Source: an uncultured Tolumonas sp. (GTDB taxonomy: Bacteria; Pseudomonadota; Gammaproteobacteria; Enterobacterales; Aeromonadaceae). From it: 33,292 bases of DNA. The translations under genes and the position numbers were made by a program. Under the pieces are notes generated by a model, which saw nothing but the letters and a program-made list of their open reading frames with translations, did not search any database and had not been told where the DNA came from. The DNA is taken from the NCBI GenBank assembly GCA_937866945.1, contig CALMKU010000021.1:1-33292 (forward strand), read 5' to 3'. Below are positions 24,994 through 33,292 of the stretch, in pieces (position 1 is the stretch's first letter; each line of letters opens with the position of its first letter).

Positions 24994-25398
24994 CTATTCG
25001 TCAACACGCATGATCTTCATCACACCGCTGATTGGATCAGCATGGAAAAATGTCATATTTTGTAATGTCGGCTCTTTCTTGCGAGCCTGTTCTGAAAGTT
25101 CACAAATCACATTCTGTCGCGTTTTATCACCCGCACATTCGGCACCTTTGGCTGACTCGGGGACCCACTGCATCCGCTGCCAAAACTCAATGCGCTCCTG
25201 TTTTGACAACGCGTGAAGAGCAATGATTTCATTATCAGCGACCCTGATTAATTGGTAGCTCCCATGATGGTTGACAACTTTCCAGACGATTTCATCGGCA
25301 TGCTGTGTGAACTCATGCGTATAAGCGCCGTCGAGACACGCGGTATGGGCCTGAAGTGCAAAAGGAATAGCCAACAGAGTAAAAATAATCTTTCGCAT
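24994..25398 (-). CDS. Small secreted protein of unknown function
   Basis: This 134-residue protein begins with a clear Sec signal peptide (RKII, then a hydrophobic stretch to about residue 17) and probable cleavage near ALQA or AHTA. The mature part is soluble, with three cysteines (about 21, 87 and 97) and a motif-free charged sequence. The cysteine right after the signal does not sit in a lipobox, so I do not call it a lipoprotein. A periplasmic location with a possible disulfide is likely. I do not recognise the family. The ribosome site is weak. It stands alone between hxpA and cysH. Confidence 0.6.
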   Translation of the reverse strand: MRKIIFTLLAIPFALQAHTACLDGAYTHEFTQHADEIVWKVVNHHGSYQLIRVADNEIIALHALSKQERIEFWQRMQWVPESAKGAECAGDKTRQNVICELSEQARKKEPTLQNMTFFHADPISGVMKIMRVDE

Positions 25399-25463
25399 GA
25401 CGTTGAGATACTGAGAGTAATATTTTGCTACTGTAACAAAAAGTGCATGGGTTTATCTCAGAC

Positions 25464-25488
25464 AAAAAAGGCGCTCAAAGCGCCTTTT
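25464..25488 (-). terminator. Terminator of the cysJIH operon
   Basis: A perfect 10-base-pair stem (AAAAGGCGCT / AGCGCCTTTT) with a three-base loop, and six T on the minus strand, lies just after the cysH stop. The symmetric arms could work in both directions. Confidence 0.9.
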
Positions 25489-25510
25489 AGTTAATATTTT
25501 ATCGAGAAGA

Positions 25511-26254
25511 TTATTTCTCTTCGTGCAAGCCGCACTCGCGTTTCAGACCGAAGAAACGGGTTTGCTCTTCCGTCATCCCCGGTTCCCATTTCGCGGTGGT
25601 CTGCACATCGCCGACTGACAGGTAGCCTTGCTCCCACAATGGGTGATATGGCAGATCGTGTTCTTTGAAGTAATAGAACACGTCTTTGTTGGTCCAGTCG
25701 ATCACTGGCAGGAACTTGAAGATCCCACGCTGCACCGCCAGTACCGGCAAATTGCCACGCGTCGATGACTGTTCACGACGCAAACCGGAGAACCAGGTTT
25801 TGACATCCAGCTCTTTCAGCGCGCGCGCCATCGGTTCCACTTTGTTGATCTGATTATATTTTTCAATACCTTTTACGCCCTGCTCCCACAGTTTGCCGTA
25901 ACGGGCTTCCTGCCAGGCCGGGGTGATCGGTGATTGATACACTTTCAGATTCAGCTTCAAACGTTCGGTCAGCTGATCAATAAACTGATAGGTTTCCGGG
26001 AACAGATAGCCGGTATCGGTCAGCACCACTGGTACATCGGGGCGCACTTGCGTCACCAGATGTAACATGAGGGCTGCCTGAATACCAAAGCTCGACGAGA
26101 GAATAAACTCGCCTTCCAGATGTTCAAATGCCCATTGCACACGCTCTTGTGCGCTGAGCGCCTCCAGCTGCTGATTCACTTCAGCCAGCTGAGCTGTTTG
26201 TTCTTCTTTAGAGAGTGCAACCAGTGCACTCAGCGACAAAAGATTATGCGGCAT
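25511..26254 (-). CDS. cysH: Phosphoadenosine phosphosulfate (PAPS) reductase
   Basis: CysH reduces PAPS to sulfite with thioredoxin in assimilatory sulfate reduction. From the ATG at 26254 it is 244 residues, the same as E. coli CysH. The PAPS-binding [15 protein letters not shown] block lies near 54-68, [13 protein letters not shown] near 85-97, and the catalytic cysteine in KRECGLHEE at the C terminus. It lacks the CC pair of APS reductases, which supports PAPS use. The start follows AAGGA and overlaps the end of cysI by 11 bases; seven extra upstream codons are open but less likely. It is the last gene of cysJIH. Confidence 0.96.
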   Translation of the reverse strand: MPHNLLSLSALVALSKEEQTAQLAEVNQQLEALSAQERVQWAFEHLEGEFILSSSFGIQAALMLHLVTQVRPDVPVVLTDTGYLFPETYQFIDQLTERLKLNLKVYQSPITPAWQEARYGKLWEQGVKGIEKYNQINKVEPMARALKELDVKTWFSGLRREQSSTRGNLPVLAVQRGIFKFLPVIDWTNKDVFYYFKEHDLPYHPLWEQGYLSVGDVQTTAKWEPGMTEEQTRFFGLKRECGLHEEK

Positions 26255-27932
26255 AGAAATCCTTAGCAGAATCAACGACGGGTTTCACGATCTCAGCACG
26301 GATCACGAAATCACCAAAGCCTTCGTTCTCGTTACGCTCTTTCGCCCAACGACCCAGCAGCGCATCGATCTCTTTCAAGATCTCAGCAGAGGTGATGTTC
26401 TCACGATACTGACGTGGAATACGGGTACCTTCACGGTTACCACCGATGTAGAAGTTATAACGATCCATGGCCTTACCCACCAGACCAATTTCCGCCAACA
26501 TCGCACGGCCACAACCGTTCGGGCAACCCGTGACACGGAAGATCACGTGATCATCAGCCAAACCATGTTTCGCCATCACTGCTTCGATTTGCGTGGTGAA
26601 CGCAGGCAGGAAACGTTCTGCTTCTGCCATCGCTAATGGGCACGTTGGCAATGCCACACACGCCATCGAGTTTTTACGCTGTTCGGTAATGGCATCGTCA
26701 ATCAAGCCATGCGCACGGGCAATTTTCTCGATTTTCGCTTTATCTTTTTTCGGTACACCCGCAATGATCAGGTTCTGGTTCGCGGTCATGCGGAAATCAC
26801 CTTTGTGAATTTTCGCAATTTCCGCCAGACCGGTTTTCAACGGCTTGCCTGGGAAATCCAGAATACGACCATTTTCGATAAACAGCGTCAGATGCTGTTT
26901 GCCATCAATGCCTTCCACCCAACCGAAACGATCACCACGGCTGGTGAACACATACGGGCGACTGGCTTCAAACTTGATACCGGTACGTTTTTCCACTTCC
27001 GCTTTAAACGCATCGACACCCACACGTTCCAACGTATATTTGGTTTTCGCGTTTTGACGGTTAACACGGTTACCCCAGTCACGTTGTGTGGTAACAACGG
27101 CTTCGGCAAACTTCAGTGTGTCTTCTTTGCGAATAAAACCGAAATCATCCGCCTTACGAGGGAAGGTTTCTTTATTGCCATGAGTCATGGCCAGACCACC
27201 ACCGACCAGCACGTTGAAACCAATCAACTTGCCATCTTCCGCAATCGCCACGAAGTTCAGATCGTTCGCATGCACGTCGATATCATTGTGCGGCGGGATC
27301 ACTACCGTGGTTTTGAACTTACGCGGCAGATAGGTTGAACCGAGGATTGGTTCTTCATCCGGGCCTAATTTTTCACCATCCAGCCAAATTTCGGCATACG
27401 CACGGGTTTTCGGCAGCAGATGCTCAGAGAGCTTTTTCGCCCACTCATAGGCTTCCTGATGCAGCTCTGATTCCACCGGATTCGACGTACACAGCACGTT
27501 ACGGTTCACGTCACCCGCAGTAGCGATAGAGTCGATGCCGTATTTGTTCAGCGTCTGATGCATCATTTTGATGTTTGGCTTCAACACACCGTGGAACTGG
27601 AAGGTCTGACGCGTGGTCAGACGAATGCTGCCATAAATGGTGTGGTCATGCGCAAACGCATCGATACCTAACCATTGTTCCGGAGTGATGATGCCGCCCG
27701 GCATACGGGCACGTAACATCACGTTGTGCAGCGGTTCCAGTTTCTGCTGAGCGCGCTCGGCACGAATATCACGGTCGTCTTGCTGATACATACCATGCAA
27801 GCGGATCAGCTGGAAATTGTCGCCGGTAAAACCGCCGGTCAGATCATTTTTCAGATCCAGCTCAATCGTACCGCGCAGGAAATTACTTTCCGCTTTCAGA
27901 CGTTCGTTGTCAGATAATTTTTGCTCGCTCAT
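26244..27932 (-). CDS. cysI: Sulfite reductase hemoprotein subunit (beta)
   Basis: CysI reduces sulfite to sulfide with siroheme and a [4Fe-4S] cluster. The 562-residue protein has both halves of the nitrite/sulfite reductase fold, including [13 protein letters not shown] near 104-116. The siroheme/cluster ligands are C425 and C431 (ACVALPTC) and C470 and C474 (TGCPNGCGR). The ATG overlaps the cysJ stop by one base (TGATG). Downstream, its end overlaps cysH. Electrons come from CysJ. The sulfide feeds cysteine and, through it, Fe-S cluster assembly, useful but not specific to nitrogen fixation. Confidence 0.97.
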   Translation of the reverse strand: MSEQKLSDNERLKAESNFLRGTIELDLKNDLTGGFTGDNFQLIRLHGMYQQDDRDIRAERAQQKLEPLHNVMLRARMPGGIITPEQWLGIDAFAHDHTIYGSIRLTTRQTFQFHGVLKPNIKMMHQTLNKYGIDSIATAGDVNRNVLCTSNPVESELHQEAYEWAKKLSEHLLPKTRAYAEIWLDGEKLGPDEEPILGSTYLPRKFKTTVVIPPHNDIDVHANDLNFVAIAEDGKLIGFNVLVGGGLAMTHGNKETFPRKADDFGFIRKEDTLKFAEAVVTTQRDWGNRVNRQNAKTKYTLERVGVDAFKAEVEKRTGIKFEASRPYVFTSRGDRFGWVEGIDGKQHLTLFIENGRILDFPGKPLKTGLAEIAKIHKGDFRMTANQNLIIAGVPKKDKAKIEKIARAHGLIDDAITEQRKNSMACVALPTCPLAMAEAERFLPAFTTQIEAVMAKHGLADDHVIFRVTGCPNGCGRAMLAEIGLVGKAMDRYNFYIGGNREGTRIPRQYRENITSAEILKEIDALLGRWAKERNENEGFGDFVIRAEIVKPVVDSAKDFYAA

Positions 27933-29752
27933 CAGTAGACATCCCTCTGGTAACGCTTGGCACGACGCAGTTCATTGACATATTCTTCGGCTTCTTCAGC
28001 GTTCTTACCGCCGTGTTCCACCACGATATTCACCAGTGCATCGTGAACATCTTTCGCCATTCGATTGGCATCACCGCAGACATAGAAATGTGCACCATCT
28101 TGCAACCACTGCCACACTTCTGCGCCTTTGGCCTTTAATTTATCTTGTACGTAGATTTTATTCGCTTGATCACGACTGAAAGCTAAATCAATTTTAGTCA
28201 GCAGACCGCTCTTCACATATTTCTGCCATTCCACCTGATACAGGAAATCCTGCGTGAAATGCGGGTTGCCGAAGAACAACCAGTTTTTACCTTCCGCACC
28301 CTGTGCATCACGTTCCTGAATAAAGGAACGGAATGGCGCGATACCAGTGCCCGGCCCCACCATGATCACAGGGGTATCAGGATTGGCTGGCAAACGGAAG
28401 TTATCGTTGTGTTCCACGAACACACGCACTTCGCCACCTTCTTGCACTCGATCAGCCAGGAATGACGAGGCGCCACCGGAACGCACAGAACCATCTTCCT
28501 GCGGATAACGCACGACACCAACAGTCAGATGTACTTCTTCTTCCACTTCCGACTGTGCAGAAGCGATAGAGTACAAACGCGGGCTCAGAGCACGTAATAA
28601 ACCCACCAGCTGTTCAGCCGTCAGTTTAGTTGGGAAGCGTTTCAATACATCGACAATCTGCGCTTTTGCCGCAAGCTTACGGGTTTCATCTTTGTCAGCT
28701 GCTAATTTCTTCAGTTTTTTATCAGAGGAAATTTCGGCCAAACCGGTAATAAAAGCGGCATGCAGGCGGGTCAGTTCAAACTGATTGGTCAGGGCATCAC
28801 TTAATGCGGCAGCTTTACCTGATACCGTTACCTGCTCATCACCGGTCAAACCGGTCAGTGCCAGAATTTCAGCTACCACGGCAGCATCATTATCAAACCA
28901 GATACCTAATGCATCACCAGGCTGATAGGTGATACCAGAGCCTTCCAGATTGATCTCAAAATGGCGGATATCTTTGGTGGAATCACGACCAGTAATTTTC
29001 TGGTTGGTGCTCAGCGTCGCAGCAAACGGGTTAAATTTGTCATACGCACAGTGGCCTGACGCAACTACAGCAGAACCGCCTACTGTTGCCGCAGCCGGTG
29101 CCGCCGTTAATGTTGCGGCCAGTTTATCCAGAAAACTCGATGCCCAGGCATCGGCAGCAGCGCGATAATCGACATCCAAAATCGCTGCATCTTGCAGACG
29201 AGTGGCTTCGGCTTTCTCAAAGAACGCATCAAAATCTTTCGCGGTCTGGCAGAAGAATTCATAAGAAGAATCGCCCAGACCCAGTACCGCAAATTGCAGA
29301 CCGAACAGCTTACCAATTTTGCCGCCTTTCAGTTGCGCATGCAGATCAGCCGCCGCTTCTGGCGGCTCACCTTCACCGTAGGTGCTGGTGACGATCAGAA
29401 CATGGGTCTCTTTCTTCAGCTGTTTTGGTTTGTAGTCATTCATGGCCACCAGTGACACAGGAATGCCACGCGCTTCGGCTTGTGCTTTCACACTTTCCGC
29501 CACGCCTTTGGCATTGCCGGTTTGTGAACCCACCAGAATAGTCAGACTACCGGTTGGTTGTGCGGCAACAGGGGCAATAGCAACCGTTGAGCCCGCAGTG
29601 ACAACAGCACCACCCGCGTTTTGAGCTAAACCAAATAAGAAGCCGCTGGCCCAGATCAGTTCAGTCGGAGAGAGATTTGCTACGGCTTCCGCCAGTTTAG
29701 AAAGATGCGGCCCTGCGATTGGACCCGCTAAAGATGGAGATTTGTCGCTCAT
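27932..29752 (-). CDS. cysJ: Sulfite reductase flavoprotein subunit (alpha)
   Basis: CysJ is the NADPH-dependent flavoprotein that feeds CysI. The 606-residue protein has a flavodoxin-like FMN domain (about 70-210, with the phosphate loop SQTGNAKG near 77-84 and [10 protein letters not shown] near 122-131), then an FAD/NADP reductase part. The FAD-binding RLYSIAS lies near 391-397, and the NADP-binding [13 protein letters not shown] near 467-479. The C terminus KRYQRDVY, with the usual terminal tyrosine, is typical. It is close to the roughly 599 residues of E. coli CysJ. It is the first gene of cysJIH, and a candidate sigma-70 promoter lies about 80 bases upstream. Confidence 0.96.
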   Translation of the reverse strand: MSDKSPSLAGPIAGPHLSKLAEAVANLSPTELIWASGFLFGLAQNAGGAVVTAGSTVAIAPVAAQPTGSLTILVGSQTGNAKGVAESVKAQAEARGIPVSLVAMNDYKPKQLKKETHVLIVTSTYGEGEPPEAAADLHAQLKGGKIGKLFGLQFAVLGLGDSSYEFFCQTAKDFDAFFEKAEATRLQDAAILDVDYRAAADAWASSFLDKLAATLTAAPAAATVGGSAVVASGHCAYDKFNPFAATLSTNQKITGRDSTKDIRHFEINLEGSGITYQPGDALGIWFDNDAAVVAEILALTGLTGDEQVTVSGKAAALSDALTNQFELTRLHAAFITGLAEISSDKKLKKLAADKDETRKLAAKAQIVDVLKRFPTKLTAEQLVGLLRALSPRLYSIASAQSEVEEEVHLTVGVVRYPQEDGSVRSGGASSFLADRVQEGGEVRVFVEHNDNFRLPANPDTPVIMVGPGTGIAPFRSFIQERDAQGAEGKNWLFFGNPHFTQDFLYQVEWQKYVKSGLLTKIDLAFSRDQANKIYVQDKLKAKGAEVWQWLQDGAHFYVCGDANRMAKDVHDALVNIVVEHGGKNAEEAEEYVNELRRAKRYQRDVY

Positions 29753-29829
29753 ATGCCAATTCCTGCATTAAGAATGCTGTCAGCTTACAAGCAGAATAGG
29801 TACTTCACAAAGAATTTATCGAATTTCTT

Positions 29830-29857
29830 AATATAGAAATGTCATATCTATAGTCAA
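29830..29857 (-). promoter_or_regulatory. Candidate sigma-70 promoter of cysJIH
   Basis: On the minus strand TTGACT (29852-29857) and TATATT (29830-29835) are 16 bases apart. The 268-base gap is AT-rich, as CysB-activated promoters often are, but I cannot define a CysB site. Confidence 0.5.
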
Positions 29858-29948
29858 AATGTGGATATAAAAGACATAACAAAGAGGGAATCAGCCAATT
29901 TCCCAGAAACCAAGCCGAAAAAGGCTAAAAAACACCCAAAATATGCAT

Positions 29949-29979
29949 AAAAAAGAGGATGCCATAAATAACATCCTCT
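29949..29979 (-). terminator. Terminator of the outer-membrane protein gene
   Basis: An AGAGGATG / CATCCTCT stem with a 10-base loop is followed on the minus strand by six T, about 40 bases after the gene's stop. Confidence 0.85.
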
Positions 29980-30020
29980 CATCTGCTTATCGGTATTATA
30001 TTTTTTCTATATCGAAAAAA

Positions 30021-30674
30021 TTAATAACGCAGCTCGGCACCCAGGAACCAGTTGTCCATATGTTGATCTAACTGAACGCTGTCCTGATTGTAATTCACAC
30101 GCAGGTTACGATAACCGGCACGCACTTTAAATTTCAGCATATCTTCCGGGAAAACCACATAGCTCACACCGATTTTCCAGTCATGAGAATGATCGCCATC
30201 CCAATGAGCGACACGCGCATCAGCAAAGGCGCCTAAATCGGTACCTGGAATCAATGTCTCTGCAGCACCGTACAGCATGATGGTGTCATTAGAGTAATCT
30301 TTACTGTGGTTGAGCGTGCCATCGTAACGACGAAGGTTCAGACCTGTGTTCAGGGTCAGAGTATCCAGCTCCAGCGGAGAATAATACAACGCGAAATCAT
30401 AGGTTCTCAGCTTGTTATCATAACCAGATGCGGTAGAAGACAGATCCGTTGCCTGAAAATTTGCATTTGGCACCATCAGCAGCGGATGACGGAAATCAAC
30501 ATAGGTCGTCCACAGGCTGTTGCTGGAGAAATCACGATTGACGTGTTGTGCTGAACCATCCATGTCGGAATACATGTAGTCCAGACCGGCACCGATGCTG
30601 AAATCATCAGCAGCCTGCACGGCACCAGCAGCCAGTACAGATGCTGCTAGCAGACTCATTCTGTATTTGTTCAT
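30021..30674 (-). CDS. Outer-membrane beta-barrel protein (TIGR04219-like)
   Basis: This 217-residue protein has a Sec signal peptide (hydrophobic core from about 7 to 19, cleavage after VQA before ADD) and alternating hydrophobic strands rich in Tyr and Asp. It ends in an aromatic residue (LRY), as outer-membrane barrels do. The blocks VDFRHPLLMVPNANFQATDL, DFALYYSPLE, and LNTGLNLRRYDG resemble a small family of uncharacterised gammaproteobacterial outer-membrane proteins (TIGR04219 by memory). Its substrate is not known. It lies 56 bases after gltX on the same strand, with a weak hairpin between, so its promoter is not clear. Confidence 0.75.
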   Translation of the reverse strand: MNKYRMSLLAASVLAAGAVQAADDFSIGAGLDYMYSDMDGSAQHVNRDFSSNSLWTTYVDFRHPLLMVPNANFQATDLSSTASGYDNKLRTYDFALYYSPLELDTLTLNTGLNLRRYDGTLNHSKDYSNDTIMLYGAAETLIPGTDLGAFADARVAHWDGDHSHDWKIGVSYVVFPEDMLKFKVRAGYRNLRVNYNQDSVQLDQHMDNWFLGAELRY

Positions 30675-30701
30675 GTTGGAGCTCCTATCATTGTTAACAA
30701 T

Positions 30702-30721
30702 AGAGGCGGTTGCCCGCCCCT
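30702..30721 (-). terminator. Weak hairpin between gltX and the outer-membrane protein gene
   Basis: A GGCGG / CCGCC stem with a four-base loop, extended by two further pairs around one mismatch, lies 10 bases after the gltX stop. No T tract follows, so readthrough into the next gene is likely. Confidence 0.35.
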
Positions 30722-30730
30722 GATATTAAT

Positions 30731-32137
30731 TTATTCAGCCGCTGGCAACAGCGCCAGCACTTTGTCCAGACGCGCTAATACGCGCTCTTTTCCAATCAAT
30801 TGCATCACCGCATCAATAGACGGTGATTGGCCAACACCGGTTACCGCTACACGCAGCGGCATACCGACTTTGCCCATACCTAAATTCAATTCTGTTGCGG
30901 TGTCTTGAATCACCTGATGCAACGCTTCAGTTTCCCAGCCATCTAATGCCGCCAGCTTACTGCGGATCAACGCCAGTGGTTCACGCGCTGCAGCTTTCAG
31001 ATGTTTCTTGGCAGCCGCTTCGTCAATCGCTTCATACTCTTCGTAGAAATAACGGCTCTGTTGCGCCAGTTCACGCAAGGTATGGCAACGTTCTGCCAGC
31101 ATACCGATGATCGCCGTTAATGCCGGGCCATCTTTATAATCGATACCCAGATCATTCATTTGCCACTCCAGATGTGAAGCAACATAAACCGGATCCATAG
31201 TACGGATGTAATGGTTGTTCAGCCATTTCAGTTTTTCAGTGTTAAAAGCAGAGGCTGATTTGCTGATGTTGTCGAGACTGAACAGCTTGATCATCTCTTC
31301 ACGAGAGAAAATTTCCTGATCGCCATGTGACCAACCCAGACGAACCAGATAGTTCAGCACCGCTTCCGGCAAGTAACCATCATCGCGGTATTGCATCACA
31401 CCCACCGCACCATGACGTTTCGACAGTTTGGCACCGTCATCACCCAGAATCATCGACACATGGGCGAATTCAGGCACTGGTGCACCCAGTGCATGATAGA
31501 TGTTGATCTGACGAGGGGTGTTATTGATATGGTCTTCGCCACGCACCACCTGGGTGATTTGCATATCCCAGTCGTCCACCACTACACAGAAGTTGTAAGT
31601 TGGCACACCGTCAGTACGGCGGATGATCAAATCATCCAGCTCGGTGTTGGCGAATTCGATACGGCCACGCACGTGATCATCAAAAACCACAGAACCTTCC
31701 TGCGGATTGCGGAAACGCACCACATACGGTTCATCATCGGCGTGATGTTCATGGCTATCACGGCAACGACCGTCATAACGCGGTTTTTCACCGTTTGCCA
31801 TTTGACCTTCACGCAAAGTTTCCAGACGTTCTTTCGAGCAGTAGCATTTGTAGGCTTTGCCTTCAGCCAGCAACTGATCGATCAATTGGTTATAACGGTC
31901 AAAACGTTTGGTCTGGTAATAAGGGCCTTCATCCCAGTCAAAACCTAACCATGTCATCCCTTCCATAATTGCATCAATGGCTGCCTGAGTAGAACGTTCA
32001 GTGTCGGTATCTTCGATACGCAGAACAAACTCGCCACCCTGACTTTTAGCGAATAACCAGGAGTAGAGTGCAGTACGGGCACCACCAATGTGCAATAAGC
32101 CGGTCGGGCTCGGCGCAAAACGGGTTTTGACTTTCAT
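30731..32137 (-). CDS. gltX: Glutamyl-tRNA synthetase
   Basis: GltX charges tRNA-Glu with glutamate in the cytosol. It is a class I synthetase. The 468-residue protein from the ATG at 32137 has the HIGG form of the HIGH motif at 16-19 and KLSKRHG (KMSKS-type) near 237-243. The zinc-binding region near 98-140 contains CYCS and a downstream CRDSHEH, as in E. coli GltX. The frame extends upstream to 32236, but the chosen ATG follows AAGGAAG and begins with the standard [11 protein letters not shown] sequence. Confidence 0.97.
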   Translation of the reverse strand: MKVKTRFAPSPTGLLHIGGARTALYSWLFAKSQGGEFVLRIEDTDTERSTQAAIDAIMEGMTWLGFDWDEGPYYQTKRFDRYNQLIDQLLAEGKAYKCYCSKERLETLREGQMANGEKPRYDGRCRDSHEHHADDEPYVVRFRNPQEGSVVFDDHVRGRIEFANTELDDLIIRRTDGVPTYNFCVVVDDWDMQITQVVRGEDHINNTPRQINIYHALGAPVPEFAHVSMILGDDGAKLSKRHGAVGVMQYRDDGYLPEAVLNYLVRLGWSHGDQEIFSREEMIKLFSLDNISKSASAFNTEKLKWLNNHYIRTMDPVYVASHLEWQMNDLGIDYKDGPALTAIIGMLAERCHTLRELAQQSRYFYEEYEAIDEAAAKKHLKAAAREPLALIRSKLAALDGWETEALHQVIQDTATELNLGMGKVGMPLRVAVTGVGQSPSIDAVMQLIGKERVLARLDKVLALLPAAE

Positions 32138-32336
32138 GGGCTTCCTTGTGACTGGAATTATTTCAGGACTTTCGGATAGATCACATTCTAACACTCGCCT
32201 GCGCAGAGAAAAACCATCACCCGCAACTGAACTCACACCAGAGCAGAATAATTACAGCTACACTCAGCGAGGCAGAGATCTCAATGAGTTAATGAACACC
32301 CATGATTTAACCTTATCGACGAACAGAGAACACCAC

Positions 32337-33292
32337 ATGGAATTTCCAATCCAATTCTGGCACCCGAGTGATGAGCAAGCACTGCTGATCATGGGTGAGT
32401 ACAATCTGTGGTTGGTTTTATTATCCATTCTGGTTGTGATATTTGCTGCGTTTATGGCCTTTTTCATTGCCGGGCAAGCGCAACGCGCGCATCAAAACAT
32501 CACCCAAAGAGCCATGTTACTGGCAGGCGGATTCGGTTTAGGTGGTGGCATCTGGGCTATGCATTTTATCGGCATGCTTGCCTGCCCTCTGCACACCTAT
32601 GTGAGTTACGACCTTACTCTGACACTGATTTCGTTAACTCCCAGCATCGCTGCATCCTGGTTGGCTTTAGCATTATTAATTAATCATCCAAATTCCTATT
32701 TCCGGCTATTTAAAAGCGGACTCATTTTAGGTTTCGGCATCGCCATCATGCATCAAACCGGCATCCGTGCGATGCAGCTGGATGCCGCCATCCGTTATGA
32801 TGCCACCTTATTTATCATCTCTTTACTCATTGGCATCGTGTTCTCAACCCTCGCACTCTGGGTTTATTTCCGCCAGACACATTTGCGTAAAACGTTTGGG
32901 AATACGGCACATATGTTACTCAGCAGCGTCTTGATAGGCGTAGCGACGGCAGGCATGCATTACAGCAACATGGCTGCATTGCGTCTGGTCGCTATGCCAC
33001 ATAAGGACATACCGCTGGAAAATATGCAGCCGGAATACCTGAGTATCATGATTGCGTTGATCACCTTGATTGTTATTCTGCTGATTGTGGCCACCAGTGG
33101 TTTAATGCGTTACCGCGATATGTTGGATCATCTGCGTATCAATGAAACCCGCTTTCGTTCGGTGATTGATACCGCCGTTACTGGCATTGTGATCACCGAT
33201 ATGCGTGGGCATATCCAGCAATTTAACCGCGCCGCTGAAGAGATCTTCGGTTGGTCCGCCGATGAAATTCTAGGAAAAAATGTCAATCGCTT
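32337..33292 (+). CDS. MHYT-PAS sensor protein, N-terminal part (cut by window end)
   Basis: The visible 318 codons encode an integral-membrane MHYT sensor domain (about 20-235) and the start of a PAS domain (from about 273), in frame to the end of the window. The three MHYT motifs appear as WAMHFIGM near 77-84, AIMHQTGI near 141-148 and AGMHYSNM near 208-215. The second has lost the Tyr. These segments are proposed to bind a metal and sense O2, CO or NO. MHYT-PAS proteins often continue into GGDEF/EAL or kinase domains, but that cannot be seen. A second in-frame ATG at 32292 would add 15 residues, and neither start has a strong ribosome site. The gene is divergent from gltX. Confidence 0.85.
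   Translation, partial: MEFPIQFWHPSDEQALLIMGEYNLWLVLLSILVVIFAAFMAFFIAGQAQRAHQNITQRAMLLAGGFGLGGGIWAMHFIGMLACPLHTYVSYDLTLTLISLTPSIAASWLALALLINHPNSYFRLFKSGLILGFGIAIMHQTGIRAMQLDAAIRYDATLFIISLLIGIVFSTLALWVYFRQTHLRKTFGNTAHMLLSSVLIGVATAGMHYSNMAALRLVAMPHKDIPLENMQPEYLSIMIALITLIVILLIVATSGLMRYRDMLDHLRINETRFRSVIDTAVTGIVITDMRGHIQQFNRAAEEIFGWSADEILGKNVNR

Noticed and set aside
26709-27338. 209-codon plus-strand frame
   Set aside because: It is antisense to cysI, whose family motifs are intact in the opposite strand.
31391-31948. 185-codon plus-strand frame, His-rich
   Set aside because: It lies antisense inside gltX. Its composition is what the complement of conserved gltX codons gives, and it has no ribosome site.

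Overview
The window comes from a gammaproteobacterial chromosome of moderate GC. The gene set is that of a diazotrophic member of the Aeromonadales: enterobacteria-like Epd, HxpA/YfbT, AroP and YjeH proteins, an ERIC-like intergenic repeat, and a NifL/NifA-controlled nif region. A Tolumonas-like organism is my best guess, but this is inference from gene content and not a database result.

Layout. (1) 1-609: 3' end of purB and a bidirectional terminator shared with nifA. (2) 610-4084: the nifLA regulatory operon on the minus strand and a 359-base divergent control region. (3) 4085-10733: rnfABCDGEH on the plus strand, followed without a visible terminator by an NhaD/ArsB-type ion transporter gene and then a strong terminator. 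(4) 10751-11485: nifF (flavodoxin) with its own NifA site, sigma-54 promoter and terminator. (5) 11517-13998: a non-nif pair, yjeH-like exporter and a YaeI-like metallophosphoesterase, then an ERIC-like element. (6) 14113-17053: nifV-nifW-nifZ-nifM on the minus strand, with overlapping genes and a NifA/IHF/sigma-54 control region. (7) 17053-20870: aroP and a PAS-PAS-GGDEF-EAL protein with a GC-rich leader. (8) 20979-24248: an SMP-30/gluconolactonase gene with GntR-like and CRP-like sites, a TetR regulator, an AT-rich gap holding small ORFs, and epd. (9) 24260-32137: hxpA-like phosphatase, a small secreted unknown, cysJIH, an outer-membrane protein and gltX, all on the minus strand. (10) 32337-end: the start of an MHYT-PAS signalling protein, cut by the window edge.

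How it works together. Known biology of the families suggests a low-potential electron supply line for nitrogenase. Rnf uses the ion gradient to drive electrons from NADH to flavodoxin or ferredoxin, NifF carries them to the Fe protein, NifV makes homocitrate for FeMo-co, NifM, NifZ and NifW help nitrogenase mature, and NifL holds NifA inactive under oxygen or fixed nitrogen. The least ordinary part is the ion transporter placed at the end of the rnf operon, which could recycle the Na+ or H+ that Rnf consumes. The gene order VWZM - F - LA recalls Klebsiella, while rnf divergent from nifLA recalls Azotobacter and Pseudomonas stutzeri. No nifHDK, nifEN, nifB, nifU or nifS lies in the window, so they must be elsewhere if the organism fixes nitrogen.
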